Source: Metallyticus violacea (taxonomy: Eukaryota; Arthropoda; Insecta; Mantodea; Metallyticidae). Taken from it: DNA of 64,000 bases. This document shows, in pieces, positions 1 to 12,296 of this stretch. The notes beneath the pieces were generated by a model, which was not told where the DNA came from, made no database searches, and was given only the letters and a program-made list of their open reading frames with translations. The stretch lies in the NCBI GenBank assembly GCA_030762175.1, contig CM060831.1, positions 312,501 through 376,500 on the forward strand, written 5' to 3'. Positions within the stretch are counted from its first letter, which is position 1. Each line of letters opens with the position of its first letter. A program made the translations under genes and the position numbers.

Positions 1-3000
1 GTTATCTCTTTGGCCATATTTTCCCCAAAAGGAGTTTAACATCAGTTTAGCCAACTCGCGCCTGCCAGGATTGGTTTCAATAGCGTCTTTGTCCAGTGCT
101 ATGCCTTCTTTTTCCAAAAATCGTGCAATATACTCATTTCTCATGGCAGGAGTGTCGCAGTCTTGGGGCCAACCGGAGGCTTCGATTTTAATTTTCAAAA
201 ACTGATTCACATAGTCCTGAAAAAGCCCCTTTTCTCCAGTGGAGGGGTTATAGCGTATCATGTCATACTCCCATATTTCATACACATGAATCATCCTATA
301 ACCTTCCTCTAATGCGACTTTAATCTCCGCCACTACCCAGGTACCTGTCATGCATCTTTCGTCCTGTGTATGCAAGCACTCTGTCTGATTCTCCATCTCT
401 GCACATGTGCGACATGGCGGATACATAAGTTTACCGTTAATGCGCGATGGCAGGACGGGGTGGTACAGTCTTTCTGGGGGAAGAATTTTACACTTTACAA
501 TACCACCCTCAACGTCTTGCAAATTTGGTAAATTATCCACGTGAATCTTTGGATGTCCAACGGGGTAAGTCTTGGTCTTATTTACGAACGGGTACAAACT
601 GCACACATCGTAGTAAAACATTTTCATATATCCAGATGCCTCGCAGTAGGTTTTCGTACAATTTGTACGTCCACCAAAGAGGGCATCTCGTGGGTTGAGA
701 GGCTTGGGGTAGGGAAAACTTTTGACAAATTCTGCCAAAACCCCATCGGCCTTGATCAAGCCATTGAACTCACACTCTCACATCTCGGTCACGTTGTAGC
801 CAGCATCTCTCATCATCTTCGCGACCTTCATGGTGTCCTCATATCTGGAACCGATGGTCTGGTTACCCGTGTTGTATAACCTTGAATTCCTATTCGGGTA
901 ACAACGTGTGGAACCGTGGTAGAAGCATCCGTGAAACAAATAGACACATTTGTCTCTGCACCCGTCCACTTTATGCCCTAAAACTTTAATTTTCCGGCAC
1001 CGATAAGCATGCTGTATAATGGTTGATTGCTGCTGTTCCAACCAAGACAACCAGATACACGCTACCCGCGATTGCTTATCAGCTAAGCGGTATCCTCCTC
1101 CTGGAATAAGTGGAATTTTATTTCTTGGCATGAACCGTTTCCTATAAACATTCATGCATGCCTGAGCTATGGTGACACATTCTCTAAACGGGTCAATGCC
1201 GTTCTCGTCAATAAATTGCTTCCTAAATTTGGAAACACCCTAACTCAAGAGATAAACGTCAGTTTTACAGTAAGCCACCATTTCTTTTTTCATGTCAAAG
1301 ACATAGTTTGAGGACACGTTTTCATTATGCCACTGCTCGAAAGTCTTGCCTACATCAACACTCATGCTATCTGGGCAGTAATATTTTTGCTCGGGTACGG
1401 GACCAAAATATTTTTTGTTTTCCTTGGTGTTGAACAGGTAAGGAAAATAACCTTTACATTCAGGGAGTTGAAATGTCTTTGAATTGCATTCCTATGCCAC
1501 TGTCTCGCTTTTCAAAGCGTCAAGAAAAGTCACACTCTTATACTTCATTCTGTAAATTTTACTTCCATTCATAATGAGTTCGGGGTTCCAATTTAGGCTG
1601 CCCACCATGTGCTTTAACAGAAACTGCCCATCATACGACTTCAAGTTGTGTGCTATGACGACAATGTTTCGGGATTCGAACCCGGGCTGTGTGATGTGGT
1701 CAAACAATTCTTTCACAGGCTCCTTGTCAAACGCCCACTCTTTAACACCAAACTGTGTACAATTAGATATCTTATGAGACTTGCCTACACACAGGCCGCA
1801 GGTTTTATACATTATACATAGATTAGGAATATGTTCAAACATGCCTGCAGAATAAGGAGTGTTCTGAGTACACTCGAAATCTATGAACATGAACATGAAA
1901 TTCTTTCGCAAATTTGGTGAAATGTACGGCTGAATGTAGCACTCGTGGTTAGCATTCACATGGATCTTACAAGTACCACTATAAATTTCACCGCACTGGT
2001 GAGGAGTTTTCCTAAGCCTCATATTCACAAGTTTGTTACACAACGGGCATACTTTTTCTACGTCACACCCTGACATGGTTTTAGGGTAATACTTCCCCTT
2101 AATCAAATGATTATTAAAACAGTTCTGCCCATTGAAAACGCGATGACATGAGTCGCATTTCACATACCTATCAAATGAAGTTGGACACCTCTGTCAACAC
2201 TTGACACAGCTTAGGTCACACCGGTGAGTTTCTTTTTATTAAGTGAGGGAAAATTACAATGTCAGCAATACCACTTACACTGGAATGCCCCATGTAGGTT
2301 TACAATTGCGTTAAAATGACTGTCGTGGAAGATTACCTCGATGTTTATCGGTGTTAATTTACGACTTGTAGAGGACATTTGTACCATTATGGCCGCCAAA
2401 AACAGTGATGGAATACTGCTTTAGTACCATCTCAAAGTGTTTCATGTCGTCAAGTGTAAACGTGCCATCGGTTAAGCCTATTTTCTCACACAACTCTACA
2501 GCCTTTTGTTTTTGCAGATGGTCATAACGCTTAATAGAACCATAATGAACATCCCCGTCAATTTTGGATTTGCATACTGCGATGGCTCTAGGTAGACAAA
2601 GATTGTGTTTGCTTTTAATTCCTATAATTCCTCTGTTTTTACTACAGTCTTCGCAGCGTTTGTAGCACGAACCTGATATTTCTTTGGTCCAAATACACGA
2701 AATTTTGTTCGCCCCTCCCAACAAAAATTCTTTGTTACTTTGCATTATTTTCTCCATTGATTTCAATATGGCTTCGGGATTCACCTGATCAAACCTACTC
2801 ATGTTAAATGGCCTAGCAGGATTTTTGGTATCATGAATGGTTATTCCTAGGAACCATGCTGATATTTTAGTAGATTGTCATCAACAAAAGATAAATAGTC
2901 ATGAAACACCTTGGAAACCCATTGGTTAAGATCTTATCTTTAGGCATCAAACTTACCATAATTTCAGTTTCAGCATACCCAGAATGAACATTTTTAGCTG

Positions 3001-3429
3001 CCTTCTGGCTATGGTTTATAATTTCGAAACTTGGTTGCAAGGTTGCACTTATCAGTGGCTCAATGCTAGCAGCAGGATGATCAGCAGAAGATGGTTCACC
3101 AATAGAAGTTTCACCATTTCCGGTGGAAGACGCACTCCCACCGGACGAGGAGTTTCCGGTAGAGGACTGATCGCAGTCATCAGTACTGGTAGAAGGATGA
3201 TCATTACCATTACCATTGCTGGTAGAGGCCTCGCCCCCACTCTGCGACGAGTTTCCAGTAGATGGCTGTTCACCACCACCATTATTTCTAGAAGTCTCGT
3301 TTTCGGTAGAGGCCGATCGCAGTCACCAGTGCTGGTAGAAGGGTGAACACGGTCATTACCGTTCACAACAGGAGATTTGCCTCTGCAGTCTTTGTTGACG
3401 ACCTTGCTAAGCTTGTTGATGGTAGACAT
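1..3429 (-). pseudogene. polB: P1 protein-primed family B DNA polymerase, 5' part, decayed
   Basis: Replicative polymerase of a Polinton-type element, read from 3429 down and cut by the window edge just after motif B (NSFWGKYG). In order I see a Ser/Thr/Gly-rich N-terminal tract, an N-terminal domain with Cys pairs and a CLPRAIAV motif, zinc-finger pairs, Exo I (FIDFECTQ), Exo II (HNLKSYDG), the YRKRF region and motif A with its Asp (YYDVCSLYP). Breaks include a frameshift in the Ser/Thr-rich tract near 3315, a 1-bp deletion near 2845, frame breaks around 2170-2360, loss of frame at 1200-1490, and Trp to TGA just after 778. It closely resembles the P2 copy at 15259-19095, so P1 and P2 belong to one family. 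The start at 3429 is chosen because a TATA box lies about 40 bp upstream. Confidence 0.85.
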
Positions 3430-3468
3430 GATTACCACGAGTTGTAACTACTTTTCGGCGCGACAGAA

Positions 3469-3476
3469 CTTTTATA
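3469..3476 (-). promoter_or_regulatory. TATA box of P1 polymerase gene
   Basis: TATAAAAG on the minus strand, about 40 bp upstream of the ATG at 3429. The same octamer precedes genes in P2 (19075) and P3 (32126), which supports it as a Pol II core promoter. Confidence 0.6.
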
Positions 3477-3763
3477 CATAGCACTTGGAACTCCACTCCT
3501 AAGACCACGCCCCAGCCAATGAGAACGGATTTTCTACTGCGCATGCGTAATCCTTCAACCAATAACCGTACAAAAAGGCTTTGGTAAGGGGAAGGCATTC
3601 TTTTGCTAAGAGAGAAAATACAGGTGACGGTTTTTCGCCACGTAAGAAAGAAAAACGAAAAAAAGAACACCTTTTATGTTTTTAGTTACAAGGGGATGGT
3701 ACTACTACGCATAGTTCAGAAAAGCAGAACCTTTTTTTCTTCTTTAGTAATAATGACTTTTCT

Positions 3764-4770
3764 GGTCCAGTACAGAAAATCGTCATGAAAAGAAAATAAT
3801 ACATTTTAAGGCAGGTGTTGTTACTCAGAATTCTTTTAGAAGCATACGTGAATGGACAAGCGATGGCCGGAGGTTTGTTAAAAGAAATATACAAACGAAT
3901 TTATAAGCAAAAACCTTGCTTCTTTTAGTGACAATACTCGTTTTGAAACAACTGCTCACTTTTAGAAATGCTGGTGACGGGGTTTTCGCTAAAAGGAATA
4001 TATACAATTGTTTCTATAAGAAAGAAAAGTTCTTCTCTAGTAACTTTCCCGACCAGAATTCTTTTAAAGCCATACGTGAAAGGACAAGCGATGTCAGGAG
4101 GTTTGTTAAAAGAAATATACAAACGAATTTATAAGCAAGAAACCTTGCTTCTTTTAGTGACAATACTCGTTCAGAAATAGCTGCTCACTTTAAGAAATGC
4201 TGGTGACGGGGTTTTCGCTAAAAGGAATGTATACAATTGTCTCTATAAGAAAGAACATTTCTTCTCTATTAACTTTTCTGGACCAGAATTCTTTTAGAGC
4301 CATATGTGAAAGGACAAGCGATGTCCGGAGGTTTGTTAAAAGAAATATACAAATGAATTAATAAGAAGGAATCCTCGCTTCTGCAGTGACAATACTCGTT
4401 TAGAAATAACTGCTCACTTTTAGAAATTCAGGGGACGGCGTTTTCGCTAAAAGGAATATGTACAGGTGTCTATAAGAAAGAACCTTTCTTCTCTCTCTAG
4501 TAACAATGAATTTTCTGGACCAGAATTCTTTTAAAGCCATACGTGAAAGGACAAGCGATGTCTGGAGGTTTGTTAAAAAAAATATACAAAAGAATTTATA
4601 AGCAAGAAAACATTGCTTCTTCAGTGATATACAGGTGTCTGTATGAGAAAGAACATTTCTTTCTATAGTAACAATATTCGTTTAGAAGAAAGAAACTACC
4701 ACATATAGTTTTTGATTTTTCTGGTCCAGTACAGAAAATCGCCATGAAAAGAAAATCATACATTTTAAAA
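3764..4770. repeat. Tandem ~230-bp repeat array next to P1
   Basis: Four head-to-tail imperfect copies can be counted from a repeated GAATTC-containing block at 3828, 4056, 4286 and 4523 (spacings 228, 230 and 237). Each unit contains a GACAAGCGATG segment, a GTGACGG segment and an AAGAAAG-rich stretch. A block of about 48 bp at 3764-3811 recurs at 4719-4768, so the array is bounded by copies of the same sequence. Short open frames in it repeat with the array and look non-coding. It may be subterminal DNA of P1, but no TIR end was found to prove it. The stretch 3477-3763 between TATA box and array shows no gene. Confidence 0.8.
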
Positions 4771-5334
4771 GCGAGGTCCCAGCGACCGGCAGAACTCTCG
4801 CGCGGGATGCGAACAAAAGCTATTGTTAAACACGCAGGTGCGTTGGGCAGGTGCGAGCGTGTAAGTGGGGAACTGGAAACCCAGTGACGGAAGGGGTCTG
4901 TCTTAATTACGATATCATTTTGCGTATTTGTGAACACCCCCGCGGTACATTTAATGTATATGTTAATTGATGTCATACACCCCTTTTCAGTGATTTAAAT
5001 CGAATTTTTGATCAACCATTTAAATTGAGATTTTTATATCAACCCCCCACCCCCTCCCCACCCATCATCCCCCACCCAGCATCATCCCCACCATCACTCC
5101 CCACCACAACGCCCATCCCCCACTTTTGATATCATTGGCATAATCAATTTAATCGGTTCAATTAATTTAATCACCGGAAACGGGATATATACTATTGTAT
5201 TTCTGCTCCACTTATCCCTTTCACCATGAATTCCCCAATTTTGTTTATTTTCTGTACCCTCAAGTCTGATACATTTTAGTTGCCTCTATATCTTCACATT
5301 GATAATACATTAGATATATAATAAAATGAGAAAA

Positions 5335-5440
5335 AAAATTTTAGGGAATGAAACGTTCCAGGCCAAATTTATGGTACCTCCCCGGCATGTGCCATTTATG
5401 GAGACAGAGGAAAACCTGAAAAAAAAACTCAGTCAGAGAG
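5335..5440 (-). mobile_element. SINE-2 3' fragment
   Basis: On the minus strand a segment with CATAAATGGC..ATGCCGGGGAGG matches the body of the tRNA-derived SINE at 53201-53375. The tRNA-like head is missing. Confidence 0.6.
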
Positions 5441-6192
5441 GATGGTTCTGTAACTCAATACACTGTATACAACTTCTATGCCGAAGAAAAGACTTCTTAC
5501 AATAAAAAGCACGTTACAGAAGTTAAGAGAAGGTATACCTTTTCAGGTAAATCTACAAGCCTTCGAAATATAATTAAACAATTGGTTAACTGGAAAATAA
5601 CATTAAAATTTCGTCACTCAGGAGCTATGTAAGCAAAGCGAATTCCTCAGCAAGTAAAATTTGTGAACGTTAATGCTATTTTTGGCGTCTAGAAAATATA
5701 ATTGATGAACATTTGAAAAAAAAAATAACACATTTTTTCTTTCAAATCTTGGTTCAATTCAAAACTGGTTTATCAGGTATATTTACAATTCTAATGGCCC
5801 TGTTGCCATTATTTTTGAAAAAACTTTAATTAATCAATTTATTGCAAGGAAATCCACCGAGTTTTGTTGAAGGAAGGGGGGGGGAACGCGGAAGTTAGAG
5901 CGATTTAATTTTTCAATTTAGGTATTCCCCCTTCCATATGTCCAATTTTACTGGTAAACGAATTTGATGAATCGTTTGTAAATAATTAATGGTTATATGC
6001 AGAGCATCGTTGAGAAAAAGCAATTGTAACCATTTAGAGTGAGAACGGGCATATTTAATTTTTATACTTGGTGCCTAGTAGGTACGATCGATGCAGGCCA
6101 TTTAAAAATTATTTCCATAGCTGCATATTCCTTCGGAACTCCCTAAAAAAATTAATAGATGATTCAATTTTCATTCTTCGGAATTCGCTAAT

Positions 6193-6194
<2 letters not shown>

Positions 6195-6226
<32 letters not shown>
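6195..6226. repeat. (GT)n microsatellite
   Basis: Uninterrupted GT dinucleotide run of about 32 bp. Confidence 0.95.
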
Positions 6227-6229
<3 letters not shown>

Positions 6230-6654
6230 AGGTGATCCAATTTATTGTTTTTTCTACGAAACTCACTAATTTCTTTAAAATGAAGTGACAAAAGTAGTTT
6301 TCGAAAATCATGGCAATCAGGCCAATAGGAGTGTGAGGGTATATCTGAAAAACCAGTGAATGTTAAAGTGAAATTTCAAAATCGCTCTAGCGGCAGAATT
6401 TTTTTAAGTAAACTTGGCATATGCCATTGAAATAAATTAAGGAAATATTTTGAAAATCAGTGAAATCGGACTATTAGGAGGTGGGGCATGGGGAAGTGAA
6501 ACGAAATCATTTCTAGTGGCATTAATATTTGTTTTTTCGCAACGAAACTCGACATATTATACTTATATCAATTATAATCAGATATCAAACAAGAAAACGA
6601 CTTTCAGGAAAATCAGTGAAATCTGATTATTAGAAGACGTGGTTTACTTTGCAT

Positions 6655-6943
6655 GGTTTGGTTTATTTACGGACGCTCTTTAGCATCTCAAGTCATCGGG
6701 GTCCCATTCAATTCAGGGAATGAAACGTCCCAGAATTGTGCTCAGGGGCCTCCTTTTTCAGGTTCAAGCGCCTTTATCTTGCCGTAAATGTACGACACAG
6801 ACCCACGGCTTTACTTGCTTTCCGAAGGAAGCTATTACTTCCGATTTTTACGCCCGAAAAAATTCATCGGTCCTAGCCGTAATCGAACCCGCGATCTAGG
6901 GTTTAGAAGGCAAGTATGGTTACCACTACACCAGAGCTTAATT
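6655..6943 (-). mobile_element. SINE-1, tRNA-derived
   Basis: Read on the minus strand it begins with a tRNA-like head: A-box-like TGGTGTAGTGG followed by B-box-like GGGTTCGATTAC. A body with a GGAAGTAAAGCC-type block and GGGACGTTTCATTCCCTGAA follows. The copy at 55611-55895 has the same head, body and end. The head shows Pol III ancestry but is too diverged to be a working tRNA. Confidence 0.8.
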
Positions 6944-6993
6944 ACTTCGCATATGTTCCCGGAGAAGTAATGGATGAAAGTTTCCAATCGGTG

Positions 6994-7180
6994 AGATGGC
7001 CAGCTCGAACACCTAACTTGATGCCCTTAGGCAATTTCTCTGGGGAGTTGTGAAAGATCAGCAAATATCAGGAACTCCCAATATAGAGTGCGGCAATATC
7101 TACAATCTATGCAACGCTCGCTTGTTCACCGTCTTCACAAGTGTTTCATGCAAACGGTGGTCACAATGAACATCTGCTGA
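6994..7180 (+). pseudogene. Mariner-like transposase C-terminal fragment
   Basis: The translation shows RWPARTPNLMPL followed after a 1-base shift by FLWG, the region around the third catalytic acidic residue of mariner-type DDE transposases. Farther on RLHKC and a frame-shifted GGH.EHL resemble the family C-terminus. It is broken by at least two frameshifts, and no inverted repeats were recognised around it. Confidence 0.6.
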
Positions 7181-7631
7181 AGTGATGTAGTTTCATCATG
7201 TATGCCGTTACCGATTATTTTAAAGTGCGTTTTCTGTGCTGGATATAATTTACAAACATAAGGTTCCTTAAGCTCTAGGCTACTGGTAACTTGGTTTAGG
7301 TAAGTAAAACTAATTCTGTAATCTATAATGGGACCTCTATTTTCAGCTCACTAGAGAAAACATACATGTTCCATTTAAAATAATTACAGATTTAATCATT
7401 CTCCTGTTAAGTTCCTGGTAAGGTGTTTTGCCTATGGTCTCAGGACCATAAATAGTCAAGCAAAGAAACAAGAGCAAGACGGCGCAAATTGTTATTCAGC
7501 AGAAAATCATCGGAGAGAAGAAAATTAACCATGAGAATCCATCATTATTTATAATCCTTCCATAAATCTTTCCTCGTTTTTTATATTTAATAACCGCCCA
7601 TTATATAACTTCCAATGGAAATAATAATATT

Positions 7632-7853
7632 TTACCTTAGAGTAACAGAAAGACGTGCATCCTGTGGTAAATGCGGACGATTACATCTCATTTTCAAGAA
7701 CAAGGTAACCATGTTTAATAATGTGTCAAATTGAGCAGGAGTCATTCGCATATATTGCGCAAATTGCTTTGGATCAACGTGACACATTTCTTTTAAGAGG
7801 TTATGGAAATCACCTCGTTGAACTCTTCGCATATTATTGGGTGAACCCACCAT
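7632..7853 (-). pseudogene. PIF/Harbinger transposase N-terminal fragment
   Basis: An open stretch of 73 codons contains GDFHNLLKEM, a Phe/Tyr-rich segment, MRMTPAQFDTLL and DARLSVTLR. This arrangement is typical of the region just before the DDE nuclease domain of Harbinger (HARBI1/ALP1-like) transposases. The nuclease domain itself is absent, so this is a relic. Confidence 0.65.
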
Positions 7854-8291
7854 CCACTATATTAAATACAAAATATCTCAAATAGATGCTAATGTTGTTT
7901 AAAAGAATGAAAAATGGACGGCTTCAGTTCCTTTTTGTTTAGGTTATAACACCACAACGAAAGTCATTTGTTTTATCGATACAAACTCATGGTCTATGGT
8001 AAAGTCACGTTTCTCTACGGCTACTGTGACGATAACTTTCACGTACGCACTTCGACGACGATATTTTCTATGTGAATGGCCCTTAATAACATTTAAATTA
8101 AATTTCAAACCAGTGAAAAATGTATCGTTTCTCGAAGCACTTAAATCAAATGCTGCTTTCAGCTGAAAGTCCCGAGCGAACTCGAGCGACGAAGGTAGTG
8201 CCACAGATATAGGTAGATAATAGGCTTTCAGGATAACAACTTGAAAGCTCAGACAAGAGCACAAGAATAGTGGTCAACATGTTCTCCCTCT

Positions 8292-8324
<33 letters not shown>

Positions 8325-8339
8325 GCCGGAGTTAAAGGA
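7854..8339. other. Intergenic, includes (CT)n tract at 8284-8324
   Basis: A CT-rich microsatellite closes this stretch. A 106-codon minus-strand frame at 7944-8264 has no recognisable domain and I do not call it a gene. Confidence 0.5.
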
Positions 8340-9165
8340 TGTTGCCTTTACAGTAACTCAGCTATTAATAAATATAGGAAAAATATTTTACTGGTGTAAA
8401 ATGTTCTCAAAGAATGGTATTACCACATGTGCACAGAAACTGAAGCGTACGATTTATTTCAACAAAATGAGGGTGATCAGTTTATATTTGCACCGCAAAA
8501 AACAAACGTATGGCTGGTTTCAGGTTGTTACCCGTCGGCATGTCAAATGTGCATTATCGGCAAATTGACAAAATGTTTTTTATTACTGTAAAATATTCCC
8601 AAAGAAATAGTAAAATCACCTGTGCAGAGAAACTGGTAAGCGATGCTATTTTAAAGCAAAAATTACATGCATATATATGCAGAGGAACGATACTAAATTA
8701 ATGCCGGGTCATCGTCTTACCTGAAGGCTTGTAATAGGGTTCATTGTGGTATAGTTACGAACATATTATTCTTGTAAAAATTGCCAGTTAACTAGTAATG
8801 CCATCTTCTTGGAGAAACATTTATCAGTGACTGTTTCAGTTAAAATTTCCTGATAAATTATAATTCCTTCGCAAAAAAGATAAATTTATGACCGGAATTC
8901 AGGGTCTTATCTGCCGTCAACAGAATATTTGTATATCCAGTAATAAGGCTGCACCACATATTTTTATGTAATATATTTACAATATACTAATTTTTTCACA
9001 TGTGCAAAAAAATTAACAGTAATGTTTCTTTTAGTTAAAATTAGATTATCCAATTCATTTTTGCATCTAATATATACCTCGAGGATGCCGAAAAATGTAT
9101 ATACACTTTCACAGTAAATATGTATTTAATATATTTCAAAGTTGGACCGGAAAAATAGCAGTAAT
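8340..9165. repeat. Divergent ~190-bp satellite array, left block 1
   Basis: A recurring phrase (TGTGCAGAGAAACTG-like, then TATTTCA..AAA, TTTAT-ACCGCAAA, ATGACCGGC, TACCTGCCGGC, GTAAAA-TATT) repeats about every 185-195 bp. Copies are strongly diverged. The array continues after 10080 and again to the right of P2. Confidence 0.7.
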
Positions 9166-10079
9166 GTGTAGTATGATGTTCTGTAAACAGATGTGACTCT
9201 CATACATTGTGATAGCGTTGCTACGTCACAGGTAAAGCAACAATGAACACATGTAGCCAATATTATCATAAATCAACAATGAACAAATAAAGTCAAGATT
9301 ATCGTCTGATGTTTTGTAAACAGATGTGACTCGCATTACGTTATGCTTGGGTTGCTACGACCAAATGGAACCAAGATTATCGTATAGCAGCGGAAAGCAA
9401 TTTTGAAGTGGTATTGGAAAACCGAGAATGTTGTTTAAGTTCAAAGGCAATGGAGACGTGTGTGCAGAACAGAACTGCCAACGCGAGTAACAAATGGACG
9501 CTTTCGAGACAAATTTGAGAATCATGTTACCATATGCGATGTTCACAAGGGGAATCTGGTAGACCTCGCACAGCAACAAGCCCCGCGCACTGGATCAAAA
9601 CCACTGAATAGGACGAACAGGTCCGATGGGGTTTCCACCCCATTCTCCGAATGAAACTCCGTTGGACTTCTACCTATGGGGAACTCTTAAGGATGTTGTA
9701 TACCGTAGAAAATCAGCTACACTGCCAGCACTTCGGGAAGAAATTAAAACCGCATGTGCTGCAATCGCTGAATAACCCTTTGCAAACGTTGCTCAATAAG
9801 TAGTTCAACGTACTCAGAAGTGTACCGACAGCGATAGTGGGCATATTGAACGGTTGTAACGTAAAAGTATAAGATGATTAGTGCTCATCATTTTCTGTTT
9901 GTGTGAATTCAGTTTTATTATGTTAACACAGTTTTTTCTTTCATTGAAGTGCGTATGCATTTTAGGCACCCTCTGTATGTATATAATTATGACCGGTCAT
10001 TGTGCTATAAATTGCCGACAAGTAAAACGGGGTATTATATGTAAAATCAAAACAAACCCTTATTAGTGTACAATTTTGC
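9166..10079. other. Non-satellite insertion within the satellite
   Basis: This block interrupts the satellite. A segment with TGTAAACAGATGTGACTC occurs twice (near 9180 and 9316), about 134 bp apart, and a transposase relic lies at 9628-9859. The ends of the insertion are not sharp. Confidence 0.45.
9628..9859 (+). pseudogene. Mariner-like transposase C-terminal fragment
   Basis: The plus-strand translation reads SPNETPLDFYLWG, then LKDVVYRR, LPALREEI, TACAAI and a closing GHIERL. This is the usual C-terminal layout of mariner-type transposases (the SPDLTPLDFFLWG region onward). In-frame stops interrupt the tail. It probably belongs to the same broad group as the fragment at 6994-7180. Confidence 0.65.
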
Positions 10080-12296
10080 ACTGCTAGTTTTGACCTGTGT
10101 AAATCCACATATGCTTATTTCAGTATAAAACCGTGTCATCAACTAATATTTTCAAAGAGAAAAAGGCAAAAATGTTACTGGAGTTCGCGCTGTTAATTGC
10201 CGGAGACAGAATTGCTCAGTTATTAGTAAAAATATGACACGATACTTTATTCATGTAAAATGTTCACAAAGTGCTATTTCGACAGAAAGTGAACGTATAT
10301 GCTCTTTTCATCAAAAAGTGGGTGAACAATTAATATTTTCACTCCTAAAAACAAAACGTATGGCCTGTTTGCCTTGAACTATATTTTATTATGTTAAAAT
10401 ACTGCCAAAATATTATTAATGTTAGTTGCACAGAAAAACTGTCCAGTGATGCGATTTTCAGCTCAAAATTAGGCATTTCATGTATATTTCTGCCGCAAAT
10501 AGGCTAAAATTATGACCGGCCATTGGGTTCTTACCTACCGACTAGCAACAGAGTTCTTATAGTTAAATTGCGCGCATAAAATTATTCTAGTAAAATATTG
10601 CCTTCTTATCAATACCGTCTGCACAAAGATACTAAATTAGAGAAATCTATCTCAATTAAAATAAGATAGCCAATTTATACTTGCTCCGCAAAAAGAAAAA
10701 AATTTATGATGGGCATTCGTGGTCTTACCAGCCGGCTACAGATTCGCTATACAACGCTAAAACCTTAAACCTTAATTTATTTTGTAAAGTATTCACAAAA
10801 TACTAGTTTTTTAACATGTGCAGAGAAACAGATACAGTGATGTCTATTTCAATTAAATTGGAAAATCAATTTATAATTCCAGCAAAAAAGGCTAAATTTT
10901 TAACCGTCCAATCCCGCTTAACAGTGGCCGGAATGAAAAACGTGGATTATCGGTAAAATTAAAAATAATTCTCACTTGTCTAAAATATCGTCAAATCAAC
11001 AATATTGCCATTTGTGCAGATAAAATAACTTGAGCCTATTTCAGTATTAAAACGGGTAATATTTCCAACGCAAAATGCTGTATGTATTATGGGCATTTGT
11101 GCTGTTATTTGCCGGCGAGAGAAATGCAGTGTTTTCGATAAATTTAAAAAAAAAATTTGATATAAAATGTTTCCAAAGTAGTATTATTACCACCTGTGCA
11201 GAGAAACTGAATTGTGCATGATCATTTCACCATAAAGTGAGTGATCAATTAATATTCTTAGTAATGCCCTCTGCGGGAATATTTATTGAGTCAGTAATGC
11301 CTATTTCCGTTAAAATTGGATGTTTAATTTATAATTCCATTGTAAAGGGCTAAATTTATGAAAGACGACCTGGCTCTCACCTGCCGGGAAGTACAATCAT
11401 AATATTTTATTCTTGAGTTTACCGATAATACATAAGTGTTAACTACTGCTAAAACTGTGCAGAGAAACTAAATCAAGGTCGCCCATTTCCGAATAAATCC
11501 GCGTTATCAACTTACATTTCCAACCCCAAAATGCTTAATATGTTATCGTAGATCGTGATATTAATTGCCGGAGACAGAATTGCTCCGTTACTAATAAAAA
11601 TACGAATAATGCTTTATTAATGTAAAATGTTAAAGTAGATTGTATTACCACAGAAACCGAGCTGTTTATACTTATTTCACCAAAAATGTGCGGTCCGTTT
11701 AATTTCAAAGGTAAAAAACGAAACTTATGACCATTTCGGGTTGTTACTTCCGGCATGTCAAACAGTGTATTATCTATTCAATACAGGACAACGTTATTAT
11801 TATAAAACATTTCCGAAGTCCCAGTATTTTAATTGTGAGGTGATCAGATATTTCACCAAAATTAATTATTGCATTCAAATTTCCACCTGAAAGCGGCCAA
11901 ATGACGAGCTATTGGCCTCTTACTTGCCAGCCAATAAAACTGTTCATTATCTGTAATTTTCTAAAAAAATATTTTTCTTGTAATTTCTTGCCAAAGTTGT
12001 AATAATATCATCCACACAGAAAAACTGGATACTTATTTCAGTTAAAATTGGTATATCAATATATAATTTCATCGCAGAAATACTAAATTTGTGACTGGGG
12101 TTCTAAATTTTACTTGCCGGTAACAGAATCCTTCAATATTCGGTAAAACTCAACCACAATTTTAATGCACAGTCATAATATAGAATTTTTTTCAGTGTGT
12201 ACAGAAACTGACACAATGACGCCCTATTTTTGTTAAAATTGGATAATTTATTAATCCACGAAAAACCGATAAATTTATGATAGGCCATCGGACTGT
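10080..12296. repeat. Divergent ~190-bp satellite array, left block 2
   Basis: Repeat anchors of the GTGCAGAGAAACT type occur near 10274, 10425, 10610, 10815, 11003, 11190, 11450, 11645, 12010 and 12193. The monomer in progress at 12290 resumes in phase after P2 at 47740, showing that P2 landed inside the array. Confidence 0.75.
12291..12296. repeat. Target-site duplication of P2, left copy
   Basis: GACTGT directly before the P2 TIR, repeated at 47734-47739. Six bases is the Polinton hallmark. Confidence 0.9.

Larger units (their letters stand above)
4771..6654. other. AT-rich intergenic DNA with C-rich tract
   Basis: No gene is visible. Besides the items listed separately, it contains a C/A-rich low-complexity tract at about 5041-5122 and several weakly similar lines resembling decayed dispersed repeats at 6300-6640. 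The outer end of P1 must lie here or in the preceding array. Confidence 0.5.

Noticed and set aside
4771..5000. TIR end of P1
   Set aside because: I looked for an ACT-ending tip with a 6-bp duplication and could not find one; the other end of P1 is outside the window.
7944..8264. 106-codon minus-strand frame
   Set aside because: No domain, no supporting promoter or homologue that I recognise.
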